DNA of 64,000 bases from positions 44,469-108,468 of the forward strand of contig WTPW01000846.1 in the NCBI GenBank assembly GCA_009809945.1, read 5' to 3'. Position numbers and translations under genes: made by a program. The stretch is from Gigaspora margarita (lineage: Eukaryota; Glomeromycota; Glomeromycetes; Diversisporales; Gigasporaceae). A model generated the notes under the pieces. That model had not been told where the DNA came from. It did no database searches and saw only the letters and a list, made by a program, of their open reading frames with translations. This document shows, in pieces, positions 10,983-20,974 of this stretch; position 1 is the first letter of the stretch; the number at the start of each line of letters is the position of its first letter.

Positions 10983-13031
10983 TTACATGTTTCGATCCAC
11001 ATGATTGCTGCGGGTTACTTTCGCTAGCTTTCTTTCCCCTTTTTTTTTTTTTTTTTCCCCATCACCAAGGTTATTATGGATAAATAGCCTTTTAACCAAA
11101 AGCATTATTATTGGTGCTTTTCCACCATCGATACCAGCTCTAAATTCGTAAGTCACATGATCATTCTGGATTTTCCCAAATCCATTCGGTCTGTGCTTTC
11201 TTCGCTTTCTTTTATACTTTAGTAGTTCTGCGGTTTTACATCTATTAATCCACCTTTTTATTCGGGACCTAATTGTAATCTCATTTGCTACGTTATTTCC
11301 TTTATGCTCTTTAGTATTCCACTCGGGTTCCACTTTCATATCAAGAATATCATCTCCGTCTTTGCACGGCGGTATGTTTAATATGGGCTTCTCCTGTTCC
11401 TTTACTGACTTCACACCCCTGGTATTTCCGACTTTCATCATCCACGATTTACAAGCTTCATCAAGACTTCTTACACGTATCCTTTTTCCTTTACTATCAC
11501 TTTCCTTTCGTTTCGGTAATTCCTTTTCTCCTTTAGTCGAATCGATCTGAACTTTGAATAATTCGACTTTCATTTTCCATGCAGCGCAAGCAACCTCCAA
11601 ACTTCCATACCTTTCGAATGATGCTTCGCCTCCAGTTTCAATTCTATTCGATGAGCTTTTGGGGCAATTACTGATATCTTTTTCTTTCTCGAACCTTACT
11701 TTATTTTTAAATGAATGCCCAAGTTTATTAATCCTGTCAACCTGGTTTAGTTCTGCACGGTGAGTTTCCACTTTATTTTCTTCCCTAGTTATGTCTATAT
11801 CATTTCGGTAACAACGTTTAAGAGCATACGTTGTACCGATATGACCCATGTCCGCAGGTTTTTGATAATTACCGAATACCTTGGGTTCACGTTTTTCAAT
11901 CCCGGTTTTGTTTTGATTAGAGTTAACAAAATCGTTCACTCCTTCAACACAACCCATCTTTGACTTTTGATTACCAACGAATGCCTGATGCTCATCCTCT
12001 TTGACTCGAGACCCAGCCACTTTTTCTCGGTCGAATACTGACAAAACGTGGCAGTCTTTATTATTACATTTCACCACAGCCACTCTATCATTATCAACTG
12101 CTCTCAATCCTTCATCCTCAGTACCGACCTTACCATCATCAATCATTCTTATGGGCCATTCGTTTTTTCCATTATTCATTTGCCATCGGTCAAGGTCACA
12201 TGCTCCATCATCATGGTCGACCTTTTTGAATTCTTGACAATTAACGAATGCCTTAGGTTTATCTTTTTCGACCTCCATTTCATTCTGGTGACAATGGAAA
12301 AAATTATTCGAGGTAGGTACCAATGTTTGATTATTGTCAAGTGCCTTACGTTCAGTCTTTCCACTTCTAACCCCATTTCGATAGTCACCTCCATGGTTAA
12401 ACAAAGTTCGAATGTCTTCCAACGGACCCTCTGGACCGTCCGTCATTACACCCTTATCAGATATATCCTTTTTACCTGAAACTCCATTTTCTTTACTTTC
12501 TAACTTTCTACTTCCAAGTCTTAGTCTTTCAACCAAAACCTTTTTCCGCGGTTTGTCAAGATCGGCCACTATGGGTGGGTCAACGAACTTGACTTTCTTT
12601 TCTTTATTTTTATCTTTGCGACCATTCATTTCATTTTGAAAAGCAGTAGTTGGCCCAGCACAATTCAAAGGGTGTTCAACTCTTTTTTGGCCGTCCGTAT
12701 CATATGAAGGCTGGATATTACTGCTATTATCCTTGACAGCCGAAACAACCTCCTGTAATAGAAAAACCATTTGTTCTATCAGATTTCTTATTGCTGGGAG
12801 CACAGGAGTTGCTATTCGTGGAGTCGGAGGGGGCACTACTTGGGACGATTGGGAAGGGTTTGTCATTAAGGTGGGTACTGTAGCTAAAATTGTGACAGGC
12901 TCAGCCACACGTAGGCTATGCGCCATTGTTATTTCACAAAACTGAGCCCTTTCCACAGCTTCCAAAAGGGTACTTGGTATAAATTGTTGGACGGACAACA
13001 CCAAATCCGGACGAAGACCTTGCATGAACAT
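10983..13031 (-). CDS. Gag-like protein, C-terminal part
   Basis: This 682-codon frame continues the gag begun at 14644. Across the nested element the reading frame is continuous: '...NQYPE' is followed, once the 8-bp duplication is discounted, by 'VVKAQMFMQGLRPDL'. The first about 60 residues ('FMQGLRPDLVLSVQQFIPST', 'EAVERAQFCE') are typical retrotransposon gag. The rest is a long, highly charged Lys/Glu/Asp-rich tail without a clear CCHC knuckle. The frame has stayed open for its whole length, so loss of function is due mainly to the hAT-like insertion. Confidence 0.7.
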   Translation of the reverse strand: MFMQGLRPDLVLSVQQFIPSTLLEAVERAQFCEITMAHSLRVAEPVTILATVPTLMTNPSQSSQVVPPPTPRIATPVLPAIRNLIEQMVFLLQEVVSAVKDNSSNIQPSYDTDGQKRVEHPLNCAGPTTAFQNEMNGRKDKNKEKKVKFVDPPIVADLDKPRKKVLVERLRLGSRKLESKENGVSGKKDISDKGVMTDGPEGPLEDIRTLFNHGGDYRNGVRSGKTERKALDNNQTLVPTSNNFFHCHQNEMEVEKDKPKAFVNCQEFKKVDHDDGACDLDRWQMNNGKNEWPIRMIDDGKVGTEDEGLRAVDNDRVAVVKCNNKDCHVLSVFDREKVAGSRVKEDEHQAFVGNQKSKMGCVEGVNDFVNSNQNKTGIEKREPKVFGNYQKPADMGHIGTTYALKRCYRNDIDITREENKVETHRAELNQVDRINKLGHSFKNKVRFEKEKDISNCPKSSSNRIETGGEASFERYGSLEVACAAWKMKVELFKVQIDSTKGEKELPKRKESDSKGKRIRVRSLDEACKSWMMKVGNTRGVKSVKEQEKPILNIPPCKDGDDILDMKVEPEWNTKEHKGNNVANEITIRSRIKRWINRCKTAELLKYKRKRRKHRPNGFGKIQNDHVTYEFRAGIDGGKAPIIMLLVKRLFIHNNLGDGEKKKKKGERKLAKVTRSNHVDRNM

Positions 13032-13054
13032 TTGGGCCTTTACTACCTCGGGGT

Positions 13055-14236
13055 CAGTGTTTAAAATTCAAATCGAAAGTTATGTTCTCAAAAGAGCATA
13101 ATTTAAATTTTTATTGTTCTCAAAAACTTTTTAGTGTTCATTGTATATTAAATATATTGAACATTAATTTTTAAAGAATGTTCATGTTTATATTAGCTTC
13201 AAACAATATTGAAATATATTATTTTATTAATTTACAACAAAATTAATTCAAATTAATAAAATCAATAATATAATAATTAATTCTATAATCAAGTTTGCAC
13301 TATTCTTGGTATGCTAATTGAAAATTAAGCTTTTCTTATACTACACTTACTTACTTGTAGTTTAACATATTGTGAGTTAAAGTTATATCTAACTTTTAAT
13401 AATAAAATAAGTAGATTATAAATAAATAATTTATGCTCTGATAGTTAATATAATAAATAAAATAATTTTTAATAAAGAATTCTATTGTTAATAGAATAAT
13501 AACTTATTTGAAAATAAATTTTTACTTACAATTTATGCACTAAGTTCATGTTATCTATTAATAATTTTTTAAACTTTGTATATGANTCTTTGTATTTTTT
13601 CAACATAATACAATGTATTATACAATTTAATTTCTAATAATTTTGTTAAAACATCAAGTGCTTTTTATATTTGCTTATAGTAAAACAAGCCTTTCTATAA
13701 TATTTTACTAATGCTACTATTAGTTAATACACTAAATTAGAATCCAGTTACTTTGTTATTTAACTATTTAAACTTTGTATTAACAAATACTTTGTGTCTT
13801 TTTTATTTCTTAGTATTGGCATATCATTTGACCCAAATCATNTATATATAAGTTTACACAATAATGATACTCTCAATATAAAAAACACACTTCATAGCTA
13901 ATAAATGTTTTATTTTAAAATCTTTAAAGGTTATTTCTTAAATATTTATTTGTTATCCATATTGTACAACTTTAAACATATGTGCTATACATAGTATATA
14001 TATATGTACAGAATTTGTCATGATCAAGTTATATTATCAAATTGATAAACATTTTATATAATTTATTGTTCTTATTAGTAAATCCAGAACATAAAAATTT
14101 TATAAATGTTCTCTTTGAGAACATTTCAAGAGTACAAAATGTTCTCAAATAAGAGAACCTTTTTTTAAATATCAATGTTCTTAAAAAAACTCAAATGTTC
14201 ATTGAGAACTATGAGAACATTGAATTTTAAACACTG
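13055..14236. mobile_element. hAT-like non-autonomous DNA transposon inside gag
   Basis: The ends are perfect 17-bp inverted repeats (CAGTGTTTAAAATTCAA and its complement), flanked by the 8-bp direct repeat CTCGGGGT (13047-13054 and 14237-14244). An 8-bp target duplication with CAGTG termini is the hallmark of the hAT superfamily. The 1182-bp interior is AT-rich, has two ambiguous bases and carries no transposase. It also carries repeated 'gttctcaaa' and 'tgttcat' words near both ends, which could be subterminal binding sites. A truncated relative lies at 22346-22565. Confidence 0.88.
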
Positions 14237-14644
14237 CTCGGGGTACTGATTTTCAACCTTCGACATATGATGAAAGAACATCATCATATCGGCGGCGTAT
14301 TGCTCTACTGTTTCCAAGGCACCTTGCCTTCGGGTTAATAGCTCTGTACTCCACTGGGTCATCAAAGTCAGAGTACAAAAATTCAAAAGAAACTGGTGTA
14401 CGAAACTTTGGTCCTGGACACACCCATTATCCCAATATAGAATCCTTGGTTCTTTACTTTTTCGATGTTCCCACCAATATGCAGCCAGGCCCATCAAACT
14501 GGCACCTCCAACAGCAAGCTTTCTTGCGCCCACAATTCTATTCGCCTCGAAAGCGCTATTAACCAAATCTAGCCATTCAACCGGGTCCTGATTTCCTCCT
14601 GCATAGGTCAGGATCTTTACGAAAGTTTGTTCCTCAAAATTCAT
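14165..14644 (-). CDS. Gag-like protein, N-terminal part
   Basis: Starting at the ATG at 14644, the protein shows the retrotransposon gag fold signature: 'GGNQDPVEWLDLVNSAFEAN', 'AAYWWEHR', 'FLLNFCT' and 'GALETVEQYAADMMM'. After 'NQYPE' (about 14245) the frame runs into the nested transposon and the last about 20 codons are transposon-derived. The C-terminal part lies at 10983-13031. Confidence 0.8.
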   Translation of the reverse strand: MNFEEQTFVKILTYAGGNQDPVEWLDLVNSAFEANRIVGARKLAVGGASLMGLAAYWWEHRKSKEPRILYWDNGCVQDQSFVHQFLLNFCTLTLMTQWSTELLTRRQGALETVEQYAADMMMFFHHMSKVENQYPEQCLKFNVLIVLNEHLSFFKNIDI

Positions 14645-14870
14645 TTGGGATTCTTGTGTTCAGTTCAAAACGTTCACCATTTCCTGAAACAATTGTTGCA
14701 GATTGTCGAGTTGATTCTTGTTTTCTAAACCGTAATCGTTGTTGCGGAACATCCTATTTTCGTTAACTCTGCTACTATCATTTATCAGATTCGACATATT
14801 TTTCCACATTATTTAAAGCTTTAATAACACCCTTTATTACAAGAAGGCATGGGAATTAAACGATCATTCC

Positions 14871-14886
14871 ACACAATCGGCACCAA
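14871..14886 (-). promoter_or_regulatory. Candidate primer-binding site of the LTR element
   Basis: On the minus strand, directly inside the 5' LTR, the sequence begins TGGTGCCGATTGTG. Starting with TGG, as expected for pairing to a tRNA 3' CCA end, supports the assignment. The tRNA species is not determined. Confidence 0.6.
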
Positions 14887-14889
14887 AAA

Positions 14890-15374
14890 TGTTGTGGCCT
14901 TGGGAGAGACTTCCTTAACTCGTATACCAATTTAGCTACTGGGCCACAATCATTAAGGGTTCAGAAATTTATAAACGAATGTATTTTATTAAATATTTTT
15001 AGAGAGCGATTTATTAGATTTTGGGAGAGCGAATTATATACATATGCGTGTAGAAGAAAATTATATACAAGAAAAATTAAAGAAGAATAAACTTATTATT
15101 CCTTCTCTTTATATAACGATCCTTTTATATTCCCACCAGAATTACCCGATTACCAAAAATGAGGTAAGAGCTATGAATATTTACAATGTGGTAATGGGAA
15201 TTTACTACGCAGAAATGTAGTAATGGGAAGAAATGAAGTAATAACCATGAGAAGAAAAATGTAGTAATCGGTACGGGTAACCGACCAATCATCAAAATGT
15301 AGTCATCGATTCCCGTGATTAGAAATCGGGCTAAAATCGAACCCCATCGGAAATAAAAAAATTTTTGTCCAACA
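14890..15374 (-). repeat. 5' LTR of the gag-only retrotransposon
   Basis: Direct repeat partner of 10370-10855 with about a dozen differences. Most are transitions, and about half fall at CpG sites where this copy has CpA or TpG. Confidence 0.88.
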
Positions 15375-15691
15375 CCGTATATTCCCGAAAATAAGCAACC
15401 TTTTTTGGGCCAAAAATTACACAAAAAAGCGGGGGGTTGCTTATTTTCAAATTGTTGAATTTTTTGAAAAATTGCAAAACGTACTAATAAAAAGTCGTCC
15501 AAATGACATGAAATTTTTACTATAAGTGTATTTTTGTGTCCTGAACAAGTTTACTTAATGGCACTTTTGAAGTTTACTTAGTAAAATTTGGACTTTTATA
15601 TGTAGCAACTGTTGACGCGTTTTTTGAAATTTTTGAAAAAAATCAGGGGGGTTGCTTATTTTTGGAGTTGCTTATTTTCGGGAATCTACGG
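15375..15691. mobile_element. 317-bp MITE (split by the LTR element)
   Basis: The termini 'CCGTATATTCCCGAAAATAA' and the complementary 'TTATTTTCGGGAATCTACGG' form inverted repeats, with TA at 10364-10365 on the left and 15692-15693 on the right. The LTR element inserted 4 bp inside its left end and duplicated CCGT. A second copy of exactly the same length lies at 16893-17209. TA target sites suggest a Tc1/mariner origin. Confidence 0.75.
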
Positions 15692-16559
15692 TATATATTT
15701 TATTATTAAGTTCTATAAAGAATATCAATTGACTCATTTTTTGTTCTGGTAGAAATGATATATGTGTTTCTTTACTGAATTGACTGTTCCAATATAGAAA
15801 TAGTTATTTATTCCCAATATTGTTCATAGTTTTCTTTTAGTTCTTTGAATGTGTCTATTGTTTAGTATTTGTCTGCTATCCAGATTCCTACTATTTTTTT
15901 GTACAACTCTTTTATAATTTTGATGTAGAGTTTTTGTAATCTTTCTTGTTTGATCTTTTGTATTTTTTATTCTGATTGGTGATATCTGTCTTGATGTTTT
16001 AGAGCTAAAGTTATGGTTTTAATGATATTTACAATTTCACAATATTGATGGTTGTTATAGCAGTTGTGTATATTGAGTATTTCCTAATTTTTAGCTTCGT
16101 ATCTTAATGCTAATAGAAATAGTTCAGTTTTTAGATCTGATTTTAGTTCTTCTAATTTCTTTTGAAGTGATTCTATTGGTTCTTGTCTGTTATTCCTTCT
16201 TATGTGTCTTACTTCCCAATATTGTTCAAGTTTTCAGTTTTTCTAAGAATAAATAATATTGTTTAAAATAAATATTCTGGTTTAATATATTCTAATCTTA
16301 ATGTTATTTCTCTTGTCAAGGGAAGGTTGATTTGTCAATAAAAACTATCCAGTAATGAGTTGTAACACATTTAGGTCTTTGTATAGGTTTGTCTTTATCC
16401 AATAAATTAATAGGATGGGTATTAATGCTAGGGCTGTGCAAAATGATATAAATGCTATTAATGTTTCTGTATCATAATTTGTTATCTCTCCTAGGTCTAG
16501 TTTAACTATATTTTCTTTTCATTTGTGATATCTTCAAGTATTTTAGCTCTTTTAATACT

Positions 16560-16842
16560 TACTATATTTTACTGTAGAAGGTACCTCTTTGATCAGCACT
16601 CCCTTGATTTTTACTGGGTATATTTCAAGGCTATTTTTGTAGTATTTTGTAAGAGACCTGGGTACCAATCAAGGCTGATTTACTAATAATAATTTTTTTT
16701 TATTTATGGGCTAATATTATGCTCCACACAATGTACTCCCACACAATATACTCTATACTATACAAGGTTTCCAGGTTACAAATCAAAGTTTTTGCCACAT
16801 GAAATTAAATCGTACCTGGTACCTTACATGGTAAAATACGGT
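16560..16842. mobile_element. About 280-bp MITE
   Basis: The left end 'ATATTTTACTGTAGAAGGTA' followed by CC and the right end 'GGTACCTTACATGGTAAAAT' are imperfect inverted repeats. The interior repeats GGTACC-type words. No coding capacity. Confidence 0.5.
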
Positions 16843-16892
16843 AAGATTATTCTTTCTATTAAATCTGCATATCTAATATTTTGCAATTGCTA

Positions 16893-17209
16893 CCATATAT
16901 TCCCAAAAATAAGCAACCTTTTTTGGGCCAAAAATTACATGAAAAAGCGAAGGGTTGCTTATTTTTGAATTGTTGAATTTTTAGAAAAATTGAAAAACGT
17001 ACTAATAAAATGTTATCCAAATGACATGAAAATTTTATTGTAAGTGTATTTTTGTGGCCTGAACAAGTTTACTTATTGGCATTTTTTGAGGTTTACTTAT
17101 TAAAATTTAGACTTTTATATGTAGCAACTGCTAACGTGTTTTTTGAAATTTTTGAAAAAAACAGGAGGGTTGCTTATTTTCGGAGTAGCTTATTTTCGGG
17201 AATATACAG
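16893..17209. mobile_element. 317-bp MITE, second copy
   Basis: Same family and length as 15375-15691, with 'CCATATATTCCCAAAAATAA' at the left and the complementary right end, flanked by TA at 16891-16892 and 17210-17211. It interrupts the decayed ORF. Confidence 0.8.
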
Positions 17210-18244
17210 TATTCCTATTACTGTTCCTAAATGTGATTTTTCAATTTGTTCTGTTAATTTATGGATATCTCATGCTAGGTTTAGCTTTTCCTAGCAGTGA
17301 TTGTCTGCATATCAATTATAAATGTTTATTTCTCCTTTTATGCTTGGTGTTTCTTTTCTTTTAATGACATACTCTCCTAAGTTATTAATTATTATTCAAT
17401 TAAGGTATTCTAATTTAAAATATAATTGGTTGTGTTCTAAGTATTCTGGTTCCTTTTCTTTCTTTTTAGTAGATTCTATATAATATCCAAATTCTTCTAT
17501 TTTCTTCCCTGTTCTTGTAAAATATTCTTTTTTTAGTTCTTCTATAAGTAAATCTTCTTTTATATTCATCTAAATGGAGTTTCTTCTATTTCTTGAATTT
17601 TTAAAGTGTTTTGTAATTAATTCATTTACTCTTTACTCTACTTTTCTAATCTTGAGAGATTCTTTATATGGGCTTCTTTTTCTATTTGGGGCCTTTTTAC
17701 TTCTGAGTATAATGATCTATAATGTTCTTCTTCTTCAAATAAATGCTTGTTTCTTGCTCCTTCACAATATAATATGTTATCAATTGCTTCTAGATAGTGT
17801 AATATTTGGTCTTTAAATCTTTATAGTAATATAGTAAATTGTTGATCAAAGTCTCCATAAGTAAATTCTATTTTTTCATTTCTGGGGTTTCTCATGTTGT
17901 TATTTTGCAGAATTTTGGTATTTCAAGTATAATTCTTCTTTTGATATTAGATAATTGTGCTTGTGTATTGTTAAGGAAATTATTATAAATATCTCTTTGT
18001 CTTATTAATTTTTTGCTAGTTTTTGTTCTGTTAGATTCTGATTTCCTTTTTTTACTCTTTTTCCAATATGTATGAGTATTCTTGCAGGTTTTTTTTTATC
18101 TTGTTCTATCTTTTGGTTATATAATTGAAAAAGATTTGTTCAGAAGAGCATACTTGAAACCTTTGCTTTTGTAACAATTCTATTTGTTTTAGTAATTTTT
18201 TTTAGTTATTTCTTTTAGACCCCGATTAGAAATCCTCAGATACA

Positions 18245-19274
18245 AAGGGTGTGGCAACTTAGTCAAGTTGGATGTTTGTCACCCCCAAGCATTTGTGACT
18301 ACAGGTACAGAGTTCGAATCCCACTAGAGACATTTTTCAGAAATTCATACCTGTGTTATGTTAACTCATACTATAAGCTAGATTGGTAGATCTGTAACCT
18401 GGGTTGCACCAAGAGCGTATTGGTATAACAACAATACTGATTTGGGAGCCCTGCATAAGGGCAAGTAAAAATAACCCCCAGGCGCTAGAATGGGAAACAT
18501 GCTTGGCAAGCCCCGAGCAGAGAATAGTTGCTTTTGACATTTCACAAAATGGAGTCAGAATGGGTAGGCTAGCCAGGAAAACCAGAATATATAGAGGGTT
18601 GGAGGACCCTACCAACTGGGCTGCCAGAGTTGTACTGGAAAAAAAGAGCACATGTTATAGAAGCATAGACCAAGGAAAGGGAGACTATAATGGCATCCTA
18701 AAGCTGGGTTGACCGATCCTTCTGGGCTATTAGATTGGGAGTTTTGGGAAGTACCAGGGAATATGCTCAGAAAGACAAAAGGATGGGGTACTGGGATTAG
18801 TGAACTTTGCAAGGGCAGAAGTAGGTATTGGTAAGAGGACAGGAGTTACCTTGTCTTGCAAGTATTGGCGCAAGCCATAATGATAATTACCAAAGTGTAG
18901 GTGAATATCTGTGTGGGACAGGTACCACTCTACCAAGTTTTCTACGAGGATACCTGCCTTGTGTATGGAGTCCTAAGGGCATGGAACCAGTATCTGAAAT
19001 AATGTTCTAGTGATACAAGAGGGTTGGCAGGAGAAACAAGGATCAGAGGGTCTAAATAGGCAATGCCAGTATGTGGGTTGCAGGTATAGCAGCTAGTGTA
19101 GAACCTTAGGGTAGCTACTTAAATATGCAACCAAAAGTTGCGGGTATAGCTAGTTGTACTCTTGTTATTGTAACAAATGTCGGTAGTCCCCCATGTGGGA
19201 TTACCAATGGCCCTAAATCTTGAATAAAAATTTTCTGATCCCTAAGCAGACACTTTGAATACAAAAAAAAAAAA
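18245..19274 (+). mobile_element. tRNA-headed retroposon (long SINE-like) with poly(A) and target duplication
   Basis: The element is bracketed by a perfect 16-bp direct repeat, GAAATCCTCAGATACA (18229-18244 and 19275-19290), and ends in an A-rich tail immediately before the second copy. Its head carries an RNA polymerase III A box TAGTCAAGTTGG (18260-18271) and B box GAGTTCGAATCCC (18310-18322), so it derives from a tRNA gene. The about 900-bp body has no reverse transcriptase and only short frames. The 3' end has AATAAAA shortly before the tail. The intact target duplication indicates a fairly recent insertion. A truncated relative of the body sits at 52671-52790. Confidence 0.85.
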
Positions 19275-19299
19275 GAAATCCTCAGATACACATTACTTT

Positions 19300-19650
19300 A
19301 CTGATACTTGCTTCATAGATATAATATTTTATTAATAAAAATTCACTAGCATGTTTATTTTACTGATACTTATTTTGCAGGCAAGTTTATTTACTGACAA
19401 TTATTTTACAAAAGCTCATTTCATAGACAAATTTTTTTTTCTAAATTCTACTAACCTTAACTCTAATTCTAACCTGACCCTAACAACAATGACCAGAATT
19501 ATTTTGTCAGTGAAATAAGTTTTGGTAAAATAAACTATCAGTGAAATAGAAAATAAATGTCAATAAAATAACATGTCAGTGAATTGTTGTTGATGAAATG
19601 TTATTTTTACAAAATGAGCATCAGTGAAGTGAGCTGAACTGAAATTTTCT
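19300..19650. repeat. Foldback repeat with TTTACTGATA/TATCAGTGAAA words
   Basis: The left half repeats 'ttactgatac' words, the right half repeats 'tcagtgaa' words in inverse orientation, and the middle is a run of 'ctaaccttaac'-like sequence. A MITE-like foldback element is likely. Exact ends not resolved. Confidence 0.4.
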
Positions 19651-20161
19651 TATCTTTTAAAATTCCAAATATATTAGTATCTAACACTTTTTTCTTTTTC
19701 TCTTGAGTTGAAATTTTAAATTTGTTTACTTATTAGACCTTTATATAAGTAGAGCTTATCAAATCCATTTAGTACAAATTGAAGTACATGAAGCTAGCTA
19801 ACCTACTTCTCTTGCAACTAAAGTTTTACAAATCACTCACCCAGATTTATCCTGCTCTGTTTGCTTTCTATCTAATATCTACTATTGACAATTTGCTATT
19901 TTTAATTAGAATACCAACCCACTTATTTTGCTAACTAATATACTTAACAAACTATTGGAACACACTTTGACCTTTGCCAACTTCGAATAAACTATAATAC
20001 TGCTAGAACTGCTGCTAGGAACATTGTTTTTAGCTACTGATATAATAATCTTGATCTTAATCCTATTGAAGTTATTACTGCTTTTTTTTGCTATTTTACT
20101 TGCTTTACGCTTCTCTTCATCTTACCAACCACCTTTGAAGTTACTATATTTGATCTTTATA
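19651..20161. other. AT-rich intergenic DNA
   Basis: I see no gene or clear repeat. Short frames here have no family resemblance. Confidence 0.3.
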
Positions 20162-20968
20162 CAGTGGCCTACCATATTATTGTGGACACTTTTTAAAAAT
20201 TTATATAGAGCTAAATATCTAAAATATTAAGCTAAAAATTAAATTATAAATTCTTTAAATCTATATCTTTTAAATAAAAAAAAGTTTAAAAAATTTTATG
20301 CTACAGTTTTTGAGATAATTAAGTTTAAGTAAAATTTTAGATTTTTATATTTGACTGATTTTCTAAATTTTAATATAATTTCATAGTAACTAGAATTGCT
20401 AAATATAGTAATATATAAACTTAAATTTTTTATTAATAAACTAACAATTTTTTTAAATAAAGTTATTTAGCATAAGAAATTGCATATATCTTAAAAATTT
20501 TATAATTTTTCAAAAAATATATATAATTACTATATATAGTAATAAAATTACTATATTTGGTAATTGATATAATTTTGAATTAAAAATTGTATTACTATAT
20601 TTAGAAATAATAAATACCTTAAAATTTTTTAAAATTTTATAAAAATTTGAGATTATATGTAATTTGCCATACTGAATAATTTTTGCATATTTTGAAATTC
20701 AATTAGCTTAATAAAAAATTATTTTTTACTATAAAGCTATTATTTTAATTAATTTTGTGCAACAATAAAAACTGGTCAAATATAAAAATCTAATATTTTA
20801 CTTAAACTTAATTATTTTAAAAACTGTAGTATAAAATCTTTTAAACTTTTTTTTATTTAAAAGATATAGATTTAAAGAATTTATAATTTAATTTTTGGGT
20901 TAATAACTTAAATATTTAGCTCTATATAAATTTTTAAAAAGTATCCACAATAATATGGTAGACCACTG
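20162..20968. mobile_element. 807-bp Tc1/mariner-type foldback element
   Basis: The ends 'CAGTGGCCTACCATATTATT' and 'AATAATATGGTAGACCACTG' are inverted repeats flanked by TA (20160-20161 and 20969-20970). The inverted arms extend roughly 230 bp inward on each side, with only a short unique AT-rich centre. No transposase frame. The 68-residue frame overlapping the left end is a by-product. Confidence 0.8.
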
Positions 20969-20974
20969 TATTAA

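Larger units (their letters stand above)
10370..15374 (-). mobile_element. Non-autonomous LTR retrotransposon with gag only
   Basis: Two direct repeats of about 485 bp (10370-10855 and 14890-15374) start with TG and end with CA on both strands and are flanked by CCGT (10366-10369 and 15375-15378). On the minus strand a candidate primer-binding site 'TGGTGCCGATTGTG' follows the 5' LTR within 4 bases, and a purine tract 'AAGCGGGGGAAGA' abuts the 3' LTR. Inside is a gag-like frame but no protease, reverse transcriptase or integrase. Without the nested insertion at 13055-14236 the element is about 3.8 kb. It must have depended on enzymes from another element. The two LTRs differ at roughly a dozen positions. 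Confidence 0.88.
15700..18180 (-). pseudogene. Decayed minus-strand ORF, 5' part (membrane and coiled-coil protein)
   Basis: Several minus-strand frames of 60-200 codons follow one another with shifts and scattered stops. Near 16380-16490 they encode a hydrophobic segment 'LIAFISFCTALALIPILLIY', a probable membrane span. Elsewhere they are Lys/Glu/Gln-rich ('LQKKLEELKSDLKTELFLLA'). Near 17560-17880 they include 'EFTYGDFDQQF' and 'EHYRSLYSEV'. Stops mainly occupy probable Gln (TAA/TAG) or Trp (TGA/TAG) sites. MITEs interrupt the frame at 16560-16842 and 16893-17209. Together with 9430-10365 this is one old protein of perhaps 900 or more residues that I cannot identify. Confidence 0.45.

Noticed and set aside
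11362-12945. Plus-strand frames at 11.4-12.9 kb
   Set aside because: They are shadows of the long minus-strand gag frame.
15700-18180. TGA read as Trp, hinting at DNA from a code-4 Mollicutes endobacterium
   Set aside because: Several TGA codons do fall at Trp-like sites, but TAA and TAG stops at Gln-like sites are as common and TGG is also used. C-to-T decay explains all of them.
18245-18330. A functional tRNA gene
   Set aside because: A and B boxes are present, but the stretch does not fold into a credible cloverleaf by eye and it is joined to a 1-kb body with poly(A) and target duplication, so it is a retroposon head.
18361-19010. Several overlapping 60-100 residue frames on both strands at 18.4-19.0 kb
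   Set aside because: They lie inside the body of the tRNA-headed retroposon, which is GC-richer than its surroundings and so has longer chance frames.
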